Positions 44,208 through 53,881 of a DNA stretch of 64,000 bases are shown piece by piece (the first letter of the stretch is position 1; every line of letters begins with the position of its first letter). The notes under the pieces were generated by a model. The model was not told where the DNA came from. It saw only the letters and a list, made by a program, of their open reading frames with translations, and did not search any database. The position numbers and the translations under genes were made by a program. The stretch is from Gaetbulibacter_B jejuensis (GTDB taxonomy: Bacteria > Bacteroidota > Bacteroidia > Flavobacteriales > Flavobacteriaceae): positions 124,001 through 188,000 of the forward strand of contig NZ_BAAAGF010000005.1 in the NCBI RefSeq assembly GCF_039524015.1. The letters run 5' to 3'.

Positions 44208-46625
44208 CTAGCTTTGTTTTTCAATTTCTTCAGTAACTGTTTTCTTTATTTTAACCTCAACATCATCAACAGTCTTATCATTGTTCATTGCTTCTACTTT
44301 AGCTTCAACTTCTTCAAGAGTACCTTCAATAATTTTTTCTTCAGTAGTGGTTTCTCCATTAACAGTTGTTGTTTTAGTTAAAACAGCTACAGCATTCCCT
44401 GTGGTTCCATCATCATTAATTTCAACGGTAATTTCTTTAGTAATATCATCGTTACCTGCTAAACCAGTTTCAGCAGTGTGACCACCTAAAATTGGAGCAA
44501 TAACCAATCCTACTAAACATGTTAGCTTAATTAAAATATTCATTGATGGCCCTGATGTATCTTTAAAAGGATCTCCAACAGTATCACCTGTTACAGCAGC
44601 TTTATGCGCATCACTTCCTTTATAAGTCATTTCACCATTAATTTCAACTCCAGCTTCAAACGATTTTTTAGCGTTATCCCAAGCTCCTCCAGCATTGTTT
44701 TGGAAGATTGCCCACATTACACCACTAACACATACTCCTGCCATATAACCTCCTAATGGTTCAGCTCCAAAAATTAAACCAATTAGTATAGGAGTAATAA
44801 TGGTAATTAAACCTGGTAAAATCATTTCTTTTAATGCTGCTTGTGTAGAAATATCAACACACTTTGCATACTCAGGAGTTCCTGTTCCTTCCATAATTCC
44901 TGGAATTTCTTTAAACTGACGACGTACTTCATGTACCATTTCCATTGCAGCTTTTCCTACTGATTGCATTGCTAAAGCTGAGAAGATTACAGGAATCATT
45001 CCTCCAACAAATAACATTGCTAATACATCAGCTTTAAAAATGTTTATTCCATCAATTCCTGTAAACGTTACATAAGCAGCAAATAGCGCTAATGCAGTTA
45101 ATGCAGCAGAGGCAATAGCAAATCCTTTACCAACAGCTGCAGTTGTGTTTCCTACTGAGTCTAAAATATCTGTACGCTCACGCACTTCAGGATCTAGCTC
45201 GCTCATTTCAGCAACACCACCTGCGTTATCAGCAATTGGTCCAAAAGCATCAATAGCTAACTGCATAGCTGTAGTAGCCATCATAGCAGATGCTGCCAAA
45301 GCAACACCATAAAATCCTGCTAACTCATACGATCCATAAATTGCAGCTGCAAATAAAATTACTGATGCAAATGTAGATTTCATCCCTACAGCTAAACCAG
45401 CAATAATGTTTGTTGCTGCTCCTGTTGAACTGTTTTGTACTATATCTAAAACTGGCTTTTTACCTAATGATGTAAAATAAGCTGTAACTACCGAAATTAG
45501 TGCTCCAACAGCTAATCCTATACACGCTGACCAAAACACATTCATTGATGATACGTCTACATAACCTTCACCAAAGAACTTCATGCTCATAGTTTCAGGT
45601 AACATATATTTAATTAAACCAAAACTAGCTGCTAAAGTTATAATGATAGCTACCCAGTTTCCTGTGTCTAATGCTTTTTGAACTTGAGCTTCTTTAGCGT
45701 TATTACCAGAAATTTTCACTAAAAACGTTCCTATAATTGAAGCTAAAATACCTACACCTGCAATAACAATTGGCAACAAGATTGGTCCCATATTATTAAA
45801 GTTATCAGTAAAAGGTGTATTTACTGACATATCTTTAATTAAATAATTACCCAATACCATAGCTGCTAATACTGTTGCTACATAACTACCAAACAAATCG
45901 GCTCCCATACCAGCTACATCACCAACGTTATCTCCTACGTTATCTGCAATAGTTGCAGGATTACGAGGATCATCTTCAGGAATACCAGCTTCAACTTTAC
46001 CAACTAAATCTGCACCAACATCGGCTGCTTTAGTGTAAATTCCACCACCTACACGCGCAAATAGTGCAATAGATTCAGCACCTAATGAAAAACCTGCTAA
46101 TGCCTCTAGAGCAATAGTCATTTCGTCATAAAAAGAAGCTTCGCCAACAATGAACATTTTCATAAAAACAAAAAACAGTAAACTAAGTCCTAGTACTGCT
46201 AAACCAGCAACACCTAGTCCCATTACTGTTCCACCACCAAACGACACTTTAAGCGCTTGTGGTAAGCTTGTTTTTGCAGCTTCGGCAGTACGTGCATTGG
46301 CTTCGGTTGCAACTCGCATACCAATGTTTCCTGCAAGAGCTGAAAAAATAGCTCCTATAATAAAAGCTACTATTATAATCCAATGTGTAGTATCAACAAA
46401 GTAAGATATTGCTCCTAGAGCTACAGATGCAATAACAACAAATATTGCTAACAATCTGTATTCGGCATTTAAAAAGGCTAGTGCACCTTCTTTAATTGAT
46501 TTTGAAATGCCTTGCATTCTTTCGTTTCCAGGTGCTTGTTTTTTAACCCAAGACATCTTTACGAACATGAACAGTAATCCTACAATTGCCAATATCATTG
46601 GCACAAAAATCATATTTGATTCCAT
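44208..46625 (-). CDS. hppA: Membrane-bound cation-pumping pyrophosphatase, K+-dependent type
   Basis: Couples pyrophosphate hydrolysis to Na+ or H+ export. The 805-residue protein has about 16 helices with the catalytic acidic motif (DVGADLVGKVEAGIPEDDPRNPATIADN, in parts DVGADLVGKVE and DDPRNPATIADNVGDNVGDVAGMGADLF). SVGNTTAAVGKG carries Ala where K+-independent enzymes have Lys, so it should need K+. After the last helix there is an extra acidic, Thr/Glu-rich tail of roughly 80 residues, unusual for the family. Na+ pumping is plausible but inferred. Confidence 0.93.
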   Translation of the reverse strand: MESNMIFVPMILAIVGLLFMFVKMSWVKKQAPGNERMQGISKSIKEGALAFLNAEYRLLAIFVVIASVALGAISYFVDTTHWIIIVAFIIGAIFSALAGNIGMRVATEANARTAEAAKTSLPQALKVSFGGGTVMGLGVAGLAVLGLSLLFFVFMKMFIVGEASFYDEMTIALEALAGFSLGAESIALFARVGGGIYTKAADVGADLVGKVEAGIPEDDPRNPATIADNVGDNVGDVAGMGADLFGSYVATVLAAMVLGNYLIKDMSVNTPFTDNFNNMGPILLPIVIAGVGILASIIGTFLVKISGNNAKEAQVQKALDTGNWVAIIITLAASFGLIKYMLPETMSMKFFGEGYVDVSSMNVFWSACIGLAVGALISVVTAYFTSLGKKPVLDIVQNSSTGAATNIIAGLAVGMKSTFASVILFAAAIYGSYELAGFYGVALAASAMMATTAMQLAIDAFGPIADNAGGVAEMSELDPEVRERTDILDSVGNTTAAVGKGFAIASAALTALALFAAYVTFTGIDGINIFKADVLAMLFVGGMIPVIFSALAMQSVGKAAMEMVHEVRRQFKEIPGIMEGTGTPEYAKCVDISTQAALKEMILPGLITIITPILIGLIFGAEPLGGYMAGVCVSGVMWAIFQNNAGGAWDNAKKSFEAGVEINGEMTYKGSDAHKAAVTGDTVGDPFKDTSGPSMNILIKLTCLVGLVIAPILGGHTAETGLAGNDDITKEITVEINDDGTTGNAVAVLTKTTTVNGETTTEEKIIEGTLEEVEAKVEAMNNDKTVDDVEVKIKKTVTEEIEKQS

Positions 46626-46686
46626 ATTTTATTAATTTGATTAGTTTGTATCTTAACAAATGTAACAAAATGGATTAATATTAAAA

Positions 46687-46715
46687 AGCCCTTACACTTC
46701 TGCAGTGTAAGGGCT
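46687..46715 (-). terminator. Terminator after ppa
   Basis: AGCCCTTACACT and its complement around TCTGC (12-bp stem), followed on the minus strand by TTTTT. Confidence 0.85.
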
Positions 46716-46740
46716 CTAAATTGCTATGTTACAAGCTATT

Positions 46741-47268
46741 TTATATTGTAAAGTTACCGTTTGCTTTGTGCTCACTGCTTTCGTAGCGCTCAACACATTT
46801 GTTAAGGATTTCGTATGCTTCTTTAGCATTTCCCCAACCACCAACATCAACTTTCTTTTCTTCTAAGTCTTTGTAAACCTGAAAAAAGTGTTCAATTTCT
46901 TTAATTCTATGTGGGTTTAAATCTTCAATATCGTTGTATCTATTCCAGATTGGGTCAGAAATTGGCACACATATTAATTTTTCATCTGGTCCTTTTTCAT
47001 CTGTCATGTGAAACACACCTATTGGTTTTACTTCCATAACACACATTGGAAATGTTGGCTCTGTTCCTAATACTAAAACGTCTAGAGGATCTTGATCTAA
47101 AGCTAAAGTTTCAGGAATAAACCCATAATCTCCAGGATACATCATTGATGAAAACAACATACGATCAAATCTAATTTTTTTTAATTCAAAATCGTATTCG
47201 TATTTATTTCTACTTCCTTTAGGGATTTCTATTAGTACATCAAAGGTCAATTTTCCTGCTGCTGTCAT
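46741..47268 (-). CDS. ppa: Soluble inorganic pyrophosphatase (family I)
   Basis: Hydrolyses pyrophosphate in the cytoplasm. The 175-residue protein has the signature D58-Q-D-P-L-D63 and the conserved PKGSRNKYEYD and YPGDYGFIPETL segments. It lies directly upstream of the membrane pyrophosphatase on the same strand but has its own terminator. The organism can therefore use PPi either as an energy source or simply dispose of it, and the two enzymes are probably regulated separately. Confidence 0.95.
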   Translation of the reverse strand: MTAAGKLTFDVLIEIPKGSRNKYEYDFELKKIRFDRMLFSSMMYPGDYGFIPETLALDQDPLDVLVLGTEPTFPMCVMEVKPIGVFHMTDEKGPDEKLICVPISDPIWNRYNDIEDLNPHRIKEIEHFFQVYKDLEEKKVDVGGWGNAKEAYEILNKCVERYESSEHKANGNFTI

Positions 47269-47293
47269 ATTTTTATATTTGTTTTTCGGGCTG

Positions 47294-47324
47294 CAAATAT
47301 AATGTAATGTTTGAGTTATGGCAA
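47294..47324 (-). promoter_or_regulatory. ppa promoter
   Basis: Minus-strand TTG (47324-47322), 20 bases, then a perfect TATATTTG (47301-47294), 25 bases upstream of the ppa start. Confidence 0.6.
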
Positions 47325-47431
47325 TTAATTACCCTTGACTTTATCAAAAAAATAACCGTAATTTAACAGTGGATATGAATTATTAGGTCAATCCATATTT
47401 TTATTATTAGCTATTAGTTTGACCAAAACCT

Positions 47432-49201
47432 ATGAATGAAATTCCAAATGAATTAAAAGACTTTTATGCCTCAATTGAAAATTTGAACTCATTAAGTATA
47501 TGGAACATTCATCGAGAACTGAAAGCAACCGCTAAAATCAAAGGAGAGTGGGAAAAGAAAATTATTATAGAAAGAAAATCACTCAATTACAATCTAAATA
47601 AAGGCGAGTTAGTGACAAACGTTCAAGTCACAGATTCACAAGGTCAAATTACAACAATTGGTTTAGAAAAGGAGGACATAGAATATCTTAAACAGCGATT
47701 AGAATTTACACAAAATACTTGGCTAAAATCAAGATATTCTCATTTACTCTGGCAAGAAATTAAGCATCATAAATATGCTGAAATAGCTATTGATAATTAT
47801 GTTGCTACAATCAATAGAATCAAATCGGAGGAAGCTCGTGAGTTGCCCATAATTCTTTCTGCAATTTTACATATATCAAAGAAAACAAAGAAGAAAATAG
47901 AAGTCGCCAAAGAAGTCGCAATTACACTTGTTAATGACTTACCAAATTGGTTTAAACCAAATATTTTAAATTCTATTCTAGAAAATAATATTCTTACTAA
48001 AAAGGAACTAAATGATATTGCTTTAAAATTACCAAGTTGGATTGAAGAAAAAAATCCTGTATCATATTTTTCAAATAAGCAAAAATTAGAAACTGGTATA
48101 CAACTTTATAATTTACTAGAACTTCCGTTAAATGAACTGTATGAGTTATTAGCCAAAAACGAAGACTTGATTCTAGAACAGCATCAAGAGGATACAGACT
48201 TTGTCAAGTATACCACAATTGGAACAAAGGCAAAATATTTAAGACTTGCAGGTAAGTTAGAAAAAGCAGAAGAAAATCTTAAAGAGTATAATCGCCTTAA
48301 GCAAACGGTAAAACTCGGAAAAGTAAGTTGGCAACTTGGAGAAAAGGAAACAGAAATGTTTAATAGTTATCTCAATATGAAATCAAAAGTCATATTGGAT
48401 ATGCCAACAGAGGGAATACTTGCTTTCTTCTCAATTAACGAAGACATTCTAGTTGACCCAATTGAAAATCAAGAAAATGCCAAGAAAAGTATTAAAAACT
48501 CAATTCATAATTTATTTAGCACAAGTGTTTTTGACATAAACAGCAACTTCAAGAATTTAAAGGATTCAGAAAAAATTGATAAAGAAATCATTCAGAGTTA
48601 TACGATTTCCCACGGAGTTAAATGTTTCAGTCTTTTCCTAAAAGTGTTTGTAGACGGAATTTTAACAGGTAAACTCAATTATTACAAAATCTATGACTTT
48701 TTTGAATCTCAAACTTGGTATGGTACTAAATTCAAAAGAGGAATGACCGATAATGAAATTGACCAAAACTCGAACTGGTTAACAATGCTCGCACCAGGAA
48801 TCCATAATCTTTTTGCTCAATTTGAACTCTCGGTTTTAATGAATACTAATAAAATCAACAACTTCATTTTAGCAATGGATTCTTTGACTTTAAAATTCGA
48901 AGGTGCATTAAGAGACTTTATCAGATTGTCTGGAGGTAATACATCTACCTCTAAAAATGGAGAATTAAAAGAACAATTACTTGAGGAATTATTAGAAAAC
49001 GAAACAACAAAAAAATACTTTACAGAAAAGGACATTGAATTGTTTAAATATGCATTTACTAGAAAAGGAAAAAATTTGAGGAACAATATTGCTCACTCAT
49101 TTTTAGAATTTTCTGATTACAATTTACAAGCTGTGACTTTAGTTTTTTTCTGTATTTTGAGACTTGGAAAATATACGTTTAACGAAAAAAACAACAGCTG
49201 A
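47432..49201 (+). CDS. DUF4209-like protein with HEPN-type RNxxxH motif
   Basis: The 589-residue soluble protein is mostly helical and lacks signal or membrane segments. The C-terminal region has NLRNNIAHSFLEF, where R550 and H555 form an R-x4-H motif as in HEPN ribonucleases. It also matches the RNxxxHG signature that defines DUF4209, with Ser in place of Gly. It stands alone on the plus strand between ppa and a DUF5686 gene and is followed by a palindromic 3' flank, so it may be an accessory, perhaps defence-related, insertion. Family assignment is from one motif plus general character; function unknown. Confidence 0.6.
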   Translation: MNEIPNELKDFYASIENLNSLSIWNIHRELKATAKIKGEWEKKIIIERKSLNYNLNKGELVTNVQVTDSQGQITTIGLEKEDIEYLKQRLEFTQNTWLKSRYSHLLWQEIKHHKYAEIAIDNYVATINRIKSEEARELPIILSAILHISKKTKKKIEVAKEVAITLVNDLPNWFKPNILNSILENNILTKKELNDIALKLPSWIEEKNPVSYFSNKQKLETGIQLYNLLELPLNELYELLAKNEDLILEQHQEDTDFVKYTTIGTKAKYLRLAGKLEKAEENLKEYNRLKQTVKLGKVSWQLGEKETEMFNSYLNMKSKVILDMPTEGILAFFSINEDILVDPIENQENAKKSIKNSIHNLFSTSVFDINSNFKNLKDSEKIDKEIIQSYTISHGVKCFSLFLKVFVDGILTGKLNYYKIYDFFESQTWYGTKFKRGMTDNEIDQNSNWLTMLAPGIHNLFAQFELSVLMNTNKINNFILAMDSLTLKFEGALRDFIRLSGGNTSTSKNGELKEQLLEELLENETTKKYFTEKDIELFKYAFTRKGKNLRNNIAHSFLEFSDYNLQAVTLVFFCILRLGKYTFNEKNNS

Positions 49202-49203
49202 CA

Positions 49204-49247
49204 ATGGCTAAAAGTAATTATTAGTTCTTGCCAACGCAACTAGCCAT
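49204..49247. repeat. Imperfect palindrome at 3' flank of the DUF4209-like gene
   Basis: ATGGCTA (49204-49210) and TAGCCAT (49241-49247) are perfect inverted copies 30 bp apart, starting three bases after the stop codon. The inner sequence includes TTCTTGCCAACGCAAC. It resembles recombination-cassette ends or a terminator remnant, but lacks a U-run. Confidence 0.4.
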
Positions 49248-49272
49248 AACACGAACACGCTAAACAAACCTC

Positions 49273-51771
49273 CTAAAAATAAAACCCAAAACTTCCTGTA
49301 ACACCAAACTTTCGTGCGTCAGGTGTATCGAGATAATTTCCTCTAAAATTGAAGTCTATACGTAGTATTTTAAAAATATTACCTACACCAACACTGTATT
49401 CGTAATACACCTCATCACTAGGTGCGTTGTAGATTAAACCTGAAGCATTAAGGTTACGGTTTTCTTGTGAAATTTCTCCCCAAACACCACGTACACCAAC
49501 AATAGCTCTTAGGTTATACTTTTTAAGAAATGGTATACGCGAAAATAATCGACCATTAAAATTATGCTCTAAATGCAACGACGAATAGGTATCAGTTACA
49601 AACTCATAAAAATCTAACTGCGAGAAAGTGTTGTAAATAGAAAAATACGACTGGTTACCAGGAACTACACTTAACAACCCAAGCGGAACTTCGCCAAAAG
49701 TTTTACCTGCTTCAATAGTTGTGGTTAAGCGACCAAAACCACCAACTTGCCATGGTTGTATGTATGAAAACTGCAATTTAGTATAGTCAAAATCGCTACC
49801 AAAAACAGTACGATCTCCTTTGCTTAATTGAGCAAATAAACTTGCATAATTATCATTGGCATTTCTACGCTCTACACCAAAACCTGTCATTTTTCGTTTT
49901 GGGAAATACGATACCGAAAGCGTGCTTTCGTATTGTCTTATTTCAGATGAAATTCCTGTAGGAGATTCTTCATCAAAATAATCGAGACTAAAAGTTTCTG
50001 AAGCCGACTCTAAAGTTCTATAGTTAGCTCCTAGCCTAAACACAAGGTTTTTTACTGGCTCAATTTCCAACGAAAGTGTTGTTAAATTAATACTAGAAAG
50101 CTTATCGTTAGGACTTGTACCAACCACAGCAGATGAGGCAAAACTACGTCCTAAAACATCGGTTGAATTGGTTAAACTCGCTCCTATTTGCTCTACATCT
50201 CTTCGGTTTCCACCAGAGAGAATAATACGATTCTTTTTATCTACCAACCATTTTCCTGAGATACCATATTTAAACTTATCGTCTCTAAAACCGTAAGCTA
50301 AAAACCCTTCGAGCCTCCAAAGGTCGTTTGGTCCAAAATAGGTACGACCTCCTGTTCTTACCCTTACACCTTCTACTTCATTATATCCAAACGTTGAAAA
50401 GATAGGTCCATAATCAAAATTAATACTCGGAAACTCAATGTAACCTGAAGCTAACACGCTACCAATATTGTAAAGTCGTTTAAACTTTTTTACGGTTTTT
50501 AAAGTGTCTAACATTTTGTAAACACCTTTTTCGTCTTTGTTAAGCGACTCTAGTCGGTTTTCTTCCCAAAAGGAATCATCACGATTGTAAACGTCTTCAT
50601 TGTAGTTGTAAACCTCTTCGCTATAGAACTTTTCGTTTTTTGGTTTATCAAACTCATAATTATCATACAAGGTGGTACGCTTACCGTAAATTCCACGAGA
50701 TTTTTCTTTTTTGTTCAGCGCAAAATCTGACATAAAATAATCGCGCTTTATCAAAAACAACGAGTCGTTAAGGACTTCAAACTCTTGTTCTATATAAATT
50801 TCTTTTACCCAGTTTATGTTAGCACTTTTAGAGGCTTGCAGATTAATTTCTTTGATAGCATAGGTAGTATCAGCAACCCAAAAATCGCCTTTAAAAGTGA
50901 GTTCGTTTTTTCTACGTGGATAGTAAATAATGTTGTAGCACCATTTGTTATCGATAAACGAACTATCAGAAAGCACATAGTTGTAAGTGTTAATTCCTGT
51001 TTTAGAAATTGGGCTTACAAAGCTTTTATCAAAAAACTTAAGGTAGTTGTCGTAAATGTTATAATCGGAATACAGGTCGTCTACAAAATCGATAATCACC
51101 TGATTGTTGCTAAAACCAGAGTTTTTATTCCCTTTTAAGTCTTCTTTCTCCTTGTCTAGCACATTATCGCCATAAACTCTACTTACGGCTTCATTAATAA
51201 ATATTGGTAAGTAGGTTTTTCCTGTTACTCTTGAGGTGTCTACTTCTTCAAAAACAAACTCCATACCTCTAAACAGCTTACTTTTTATAAGTGCACTGTC
51301 AATAGTGTTTAAGTCAAACTCAACCTTTTCGTATTTATCGTACTCGTATTGCTTAAACTGATTGAGTCCGTTTTTACGTTTGTGTTCCCATATTTTCTTT
51401 AAAATGGCAATAGCTGGATTTTCTTCGGCTTTTTTAGATTGCTTTCCTGTAACAATTACAACCTCATCAAGTGCATCAGCTTCTTCTTTTAAAACCAAAT
51501 TGAGCTCGTAGTTTACTTTTTTGGCAAGTGGCAACTCTAAAGTTTCGTAACCTAAAAAAGAAACGATGAGAGCATCCCAAGTAGTTTCAGATTCAAGATA
51601 AAATTTACCATTTTCGTTAGTGATTGTACCTTCGGTAGATCCTTTAAAAAGTACATTAGCAAAAGCAACAGGGTCGTTGTTTTCGTCTACTACATGACCG
51701 CTAACTTTGGTCTGTGCCAATACGTTAGCAATTCCTAAGCAAAAAAATAGGGCTATTAATTTTATCTTCAT
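49273..51771 (-). CDS. DUF5686 protein with CarboxypepD regulatory domain
   Basis: The protein is about 832 residues from the ATG at 51771 (MKIKLIALFF); the in-frame TTG two codons upstream is less likely. A signal peptide ending NVLAQ is followed by a carboxypeptidase-like regulatory domain (VSGHVVDENNDPVAFANVLF, residues about 20-105) and the DUF5686 barrel to the C-terminal strand FGVTGSFGFYF. It is an outer-membrane protein typical of Bacteroidota, function unknown. It ends 72 bp from the convergent DUF4209-like gene. Confidence 0.87.
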   Translation of the reverse strand: MKIKLIALFFCLGIANVLAQTKVSGHVVDENNDPVAFANVLFKGSTEGTITNENGKFYLESETTWDALIVSFLGYETLELPLAKKVNYELNLVLKEEADALDEVVIVTGKQSKKAEENPAIAILKKIWEHKRKNGLNQFKQYEYDKYEKVEFDLNTIDSALIKSKLFRGMEFVFEEVDTSRVTGKTYLPIFINEAVSRVYGDNVLDKEKEDLKGNKNSGFSNNQVIIDFVDDLYSDYNIYDNYLKFFDKSFVSPISKTGINTYNYVLSDSSFIDNKWCYNIIYYPRRKNELTFKGDFWVADTTYAIKEINLQASKSANINWVKEIYIEQEFEVLNDSLFLIKRDYFMSDFALNKKEKSRGIYGKRTTLYDNYEFDKPKNEKFYSEEVYNYNEDVYNRDDSFWEENRLESLNKDEKGVYKMLDTLKTVKKFKRLYNIGSVLASGYIEFPSINFDYGPIFSTFGYNEVEGVRVRTGGRTYFGPNDLWRLEGFLAYGFRDDKFKYGISGKWLVDKKNRIILSGGNRRDVEQIGASLTNSTDVLGRSFASSAVVGTSPNDKLSSINLTTLSLEIEPVKNLVFRLGANYRTLESASETFSLDYFDEESPTGISSEIRQYESTLSVSYFPKRKMTGFGVERRNANDNYASLFAQLSKGDRTVFGSDFDYTKLQFSYIQPWQVGGFGRLTTTIEAGKTFGEVPLGLLSVVPGNQSYFSIYNTFSQLDFYEFVTDTYSSLHLEHNFNGRLFSRIPFLKKYNLRAIVGVRGVWGEISQENRNLNASGLIYNAPSDEVYYEYSVGVGNIFKILRIDFNFRGNYLDTPDARKFGVTGSFGFYF

Positions 51772-51832
51772 AAGCAAAAAACTTCATCAACAATACTGCC
51801 AATGAAGTTTATATAACGCAAAAAAATGCGAT

Positions 51833-52810
51833 TTATTTATACATTACCTTTTTTACTGCTTTTATTACATCGTTACTGTTAGGTAACCATTCTTCCAGAA
51901 GTACTGGAGAGTAAGGAGCAGGTGTATCGGCTGTGTTAATTTTTACAATTGGAGCATCTAAATAATCAAACGCTTCAGACTGTACTAAATATGTAATTTC
52001 AGTAGACACATTACCAAAAGGCCATGCTTCTTCAAGAATTACCAATCTGTTTGTTTTCTTTACAGAAGTTATAATTGCTGCTCTATCCATTGGACGTACA
52101 GTACGCAAATCGATAATTTCACAAGAAATTCCTTCTTTTTCTAATTCGTCTGCTGCTTTGTAAGCTTCTTTGATGATTTTTCCGAAAGAAACGATAGTAA
52201 CATCAGTTCCTTCGCGTTTAATATCTGCAACTCCTAACGGAATTAAATATTCGCCTTCAGGAACTTCGCCTTTATCACCATACATTTGCTCACTTTCCAT
52301 AAAAATTACTGGATCGTCATCACGAATAGCAGATTTCAATAATCCTTTTGCATCATAAGGGTTTGAAGGCACAACAACTTTTAAACCTGGAGTATTTGCA
52401 AACCAGCTTTCAAAAGCTTGAGAGTGTGTTGCAGCTAGCTGTCCTGCAGAAGCTGTAGGTCCACGAAATACAATTGGACACTTAAATTGTCCACCAGACA
52501 TTTGTCTGATTTTTGCTGCGTTGTTTATAATTTGGTCAATACCAACTAAAGAGAAATTGAATGTCATATACTCTACAATTGGTCTATTACCAGTCATTGT
52601 TGAGCCTACTGCAATTCCTGCAAAACCAAGCTCAGCAATTGGTGTGTCAATAACACGTTTAGGACCAAACTCGTCCAACATACCTTTTGATGCTTTATAT
52701 GCACCATTATATTCAGCAACTTCTTCACCCATTAAGTAAACGCTTTCATCACGACGCATTTCTTCGCTCATGGCTTCACAAACTGCTTCTCTAAATTGAA
52801 TAGTTTTCAT
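51833..52810 (-). CDS. pdhB: Pyruvate dehydrogenase E1 component, beta subunit
   Basis: Beta chain of the heterotetrameric ThDP-dependent E1 enzyme. The 325-residue protein starts MKTIQFREAVCEAMSEEMRR, has GEEVAEYNGAYKASKG near residue 28 and the conserved PNPYDAKGLLK-type segment (here VVPSNPYDAKGLL), then DLRTVRPMD and EEAWPFGNVSTEI near the C-terminus. No alpha subunit is adjacent. It could in principle belong to a branched-chain 2-oxo acid dehydrogenase, but the motifs fit PdhB better. Confidence 0.88.
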   Translation of the reverse strand: MKTIQFREAVCEAMSEEMRRDESVYLMGEEVAEYNGAYKASKGMLDEFGPKRVIDTPIAELGFAGIAVGSTMTGNRPIVEYMTFNFSLVGIDQIINNAAKIRQMSGGQFKCPIVFRGPTASAGQLAATHSQAFESWFANTPGLKVVVPSNPYDAKGLLKSAIRDDDPVIFMESEQMYGDKGEVPEGEYLIPLGVADIKREGTDVTIVSFGKIIKEAYKAADELEKEGISCEIIDLRTVRPMDRAAIITSVKKTNRLVILEEAWPFGNVSTEITYLVQSEAFDYLDAPIVKINTADTPAPYSPVLLEEWLPNSNDVIKAVKKVMYK

Positions 52811-53113
52811 GTATTATCTCTTTAAATCGGAAAGCAAAAATAGGAATATTTCATAAAAAATACACCTTATAATAATACATTGTTTCTTATTGGGTCTTCA
52901 TTTTTAAATTGATGCTATTTTAAAACACTCAAATCGTATTTTGTTTTAAAGAATTCTTAAAATTTGCGCATCTTTTTTCAAAATTTCATCAATCGATCTT
53001 GAAATTATCTTTAAAAAGGAAAAAATATTATGCACGCATAGTAAATATTCAAATTAAAATAATTAACTTCGTAACCTCAAAAATTTTTTAGTGTAAAACA
53101 TAATAATAACGAT
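52811..53113. other. Divergent intergenic region pdhB / etfB
   Basis: About 300 AT-rich bases. A perfect minus-strand -7 element TATTTTTG (52842-52835) lies 25 bases before pdhB, without a TTG at -33. I see no gene, repeat or clear promoter for etfB. Confidence 0.45.
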
Positions 53114-53860
53114 ATGAAAATATTAGTATGTATTAGTCATGTACCTGATACGACTTCAAAAATTAATTTTACGGATGGCGACACAAAATTTGACACAAAT
53201 GGTGTACAATTCGTAATCAATCCTAATGATGAATTTGGATTAACTCGCGCTATGTGGTTTAAAGAAAAACAAGGTGCTAGCGTAGATGTTGTAAATGTTG
53301 GTGGCCCTGAAACTGAGCCTACACTTCGTAAGGCTTTAGCTATTGGAGCAGATACAGCTATAAGAGTTAACACTGAAGCTACAGACGGTTTTGCAGTCGC
53401 AAAGCAATTGGCAAATGTTGTAAAAAATGGTGGTTACGATTTAGTAATTGCTGGTCGTGAATCTATTGACTACAATGGTGGTATGGTTCCAGGAATGTTA
53501 GCTGGATTAACTAGCGCAAATTTTGTAAACAACTGTATTAGCCTTGAGGTTGATGGAACTTCGGCAAAAGCTGTAAGAGAAATTGATGGAGGAAAAGAAA
53601 CTGTGTCTACAGCTTTACCACTAGTAATTGGTGGTCAAAAAGGACTTGTTGAAGAAAGTGACTTACGTATTCCTAATATGAGAGGTATTATGATGGCTCG
53701 TAAAAAACCTCTTAACGTTGTAGAACCTGTTGATGCATCAGCTGAAACAGCTTCAGTTAAGTTTGAAAAACCAGCTCCAAAAGGTGCTGTTACTTTAGTA
53801 GATGCAGATAATGTTGGTGAATTAGTAAACCTACTTCACAACGAAGCAAAAGTCATTTAA
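53114..53860 (+). CDS. etfB: Electron transfer flavoprotein beta subunit
   Basis: The 248-residue AMP-binding subunit of ETF carries electrons from acyl-CoA or amino-acid dehydrogenases to the respiratory chain. It starts MKILVCISHVPDTTSKINF and has the conserved AGRESIDYNGGMVPGMLA segment. The alpha subunit follows after 21 bp. Length is normal for the family. Confidence 0.94.
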   Translation: MKILVCISHVPDTTSKINFTDGDTKFDTNGVQFVINPNDEFGLTRAMWFKEKQGASVDVVNVGGPETEPTLRKALAIGADTAIRVNTEATDGFAVAKQLANVVKNGGYDLVIAGRESIDYNGGMVPGMLAGLTSANFVNNCISLEVDGTSAKAVREIDGGKETVSTALPLVIGGQKGLVEESDLRIPNMRGIMMARKKPLNVVEPVDASAETASVKFEKPAPKGAVTLVDADNVGELVNLLHNEAKVI

Positions 53861-53881
53861 TTAACGTACAAAAAAGAAAAG

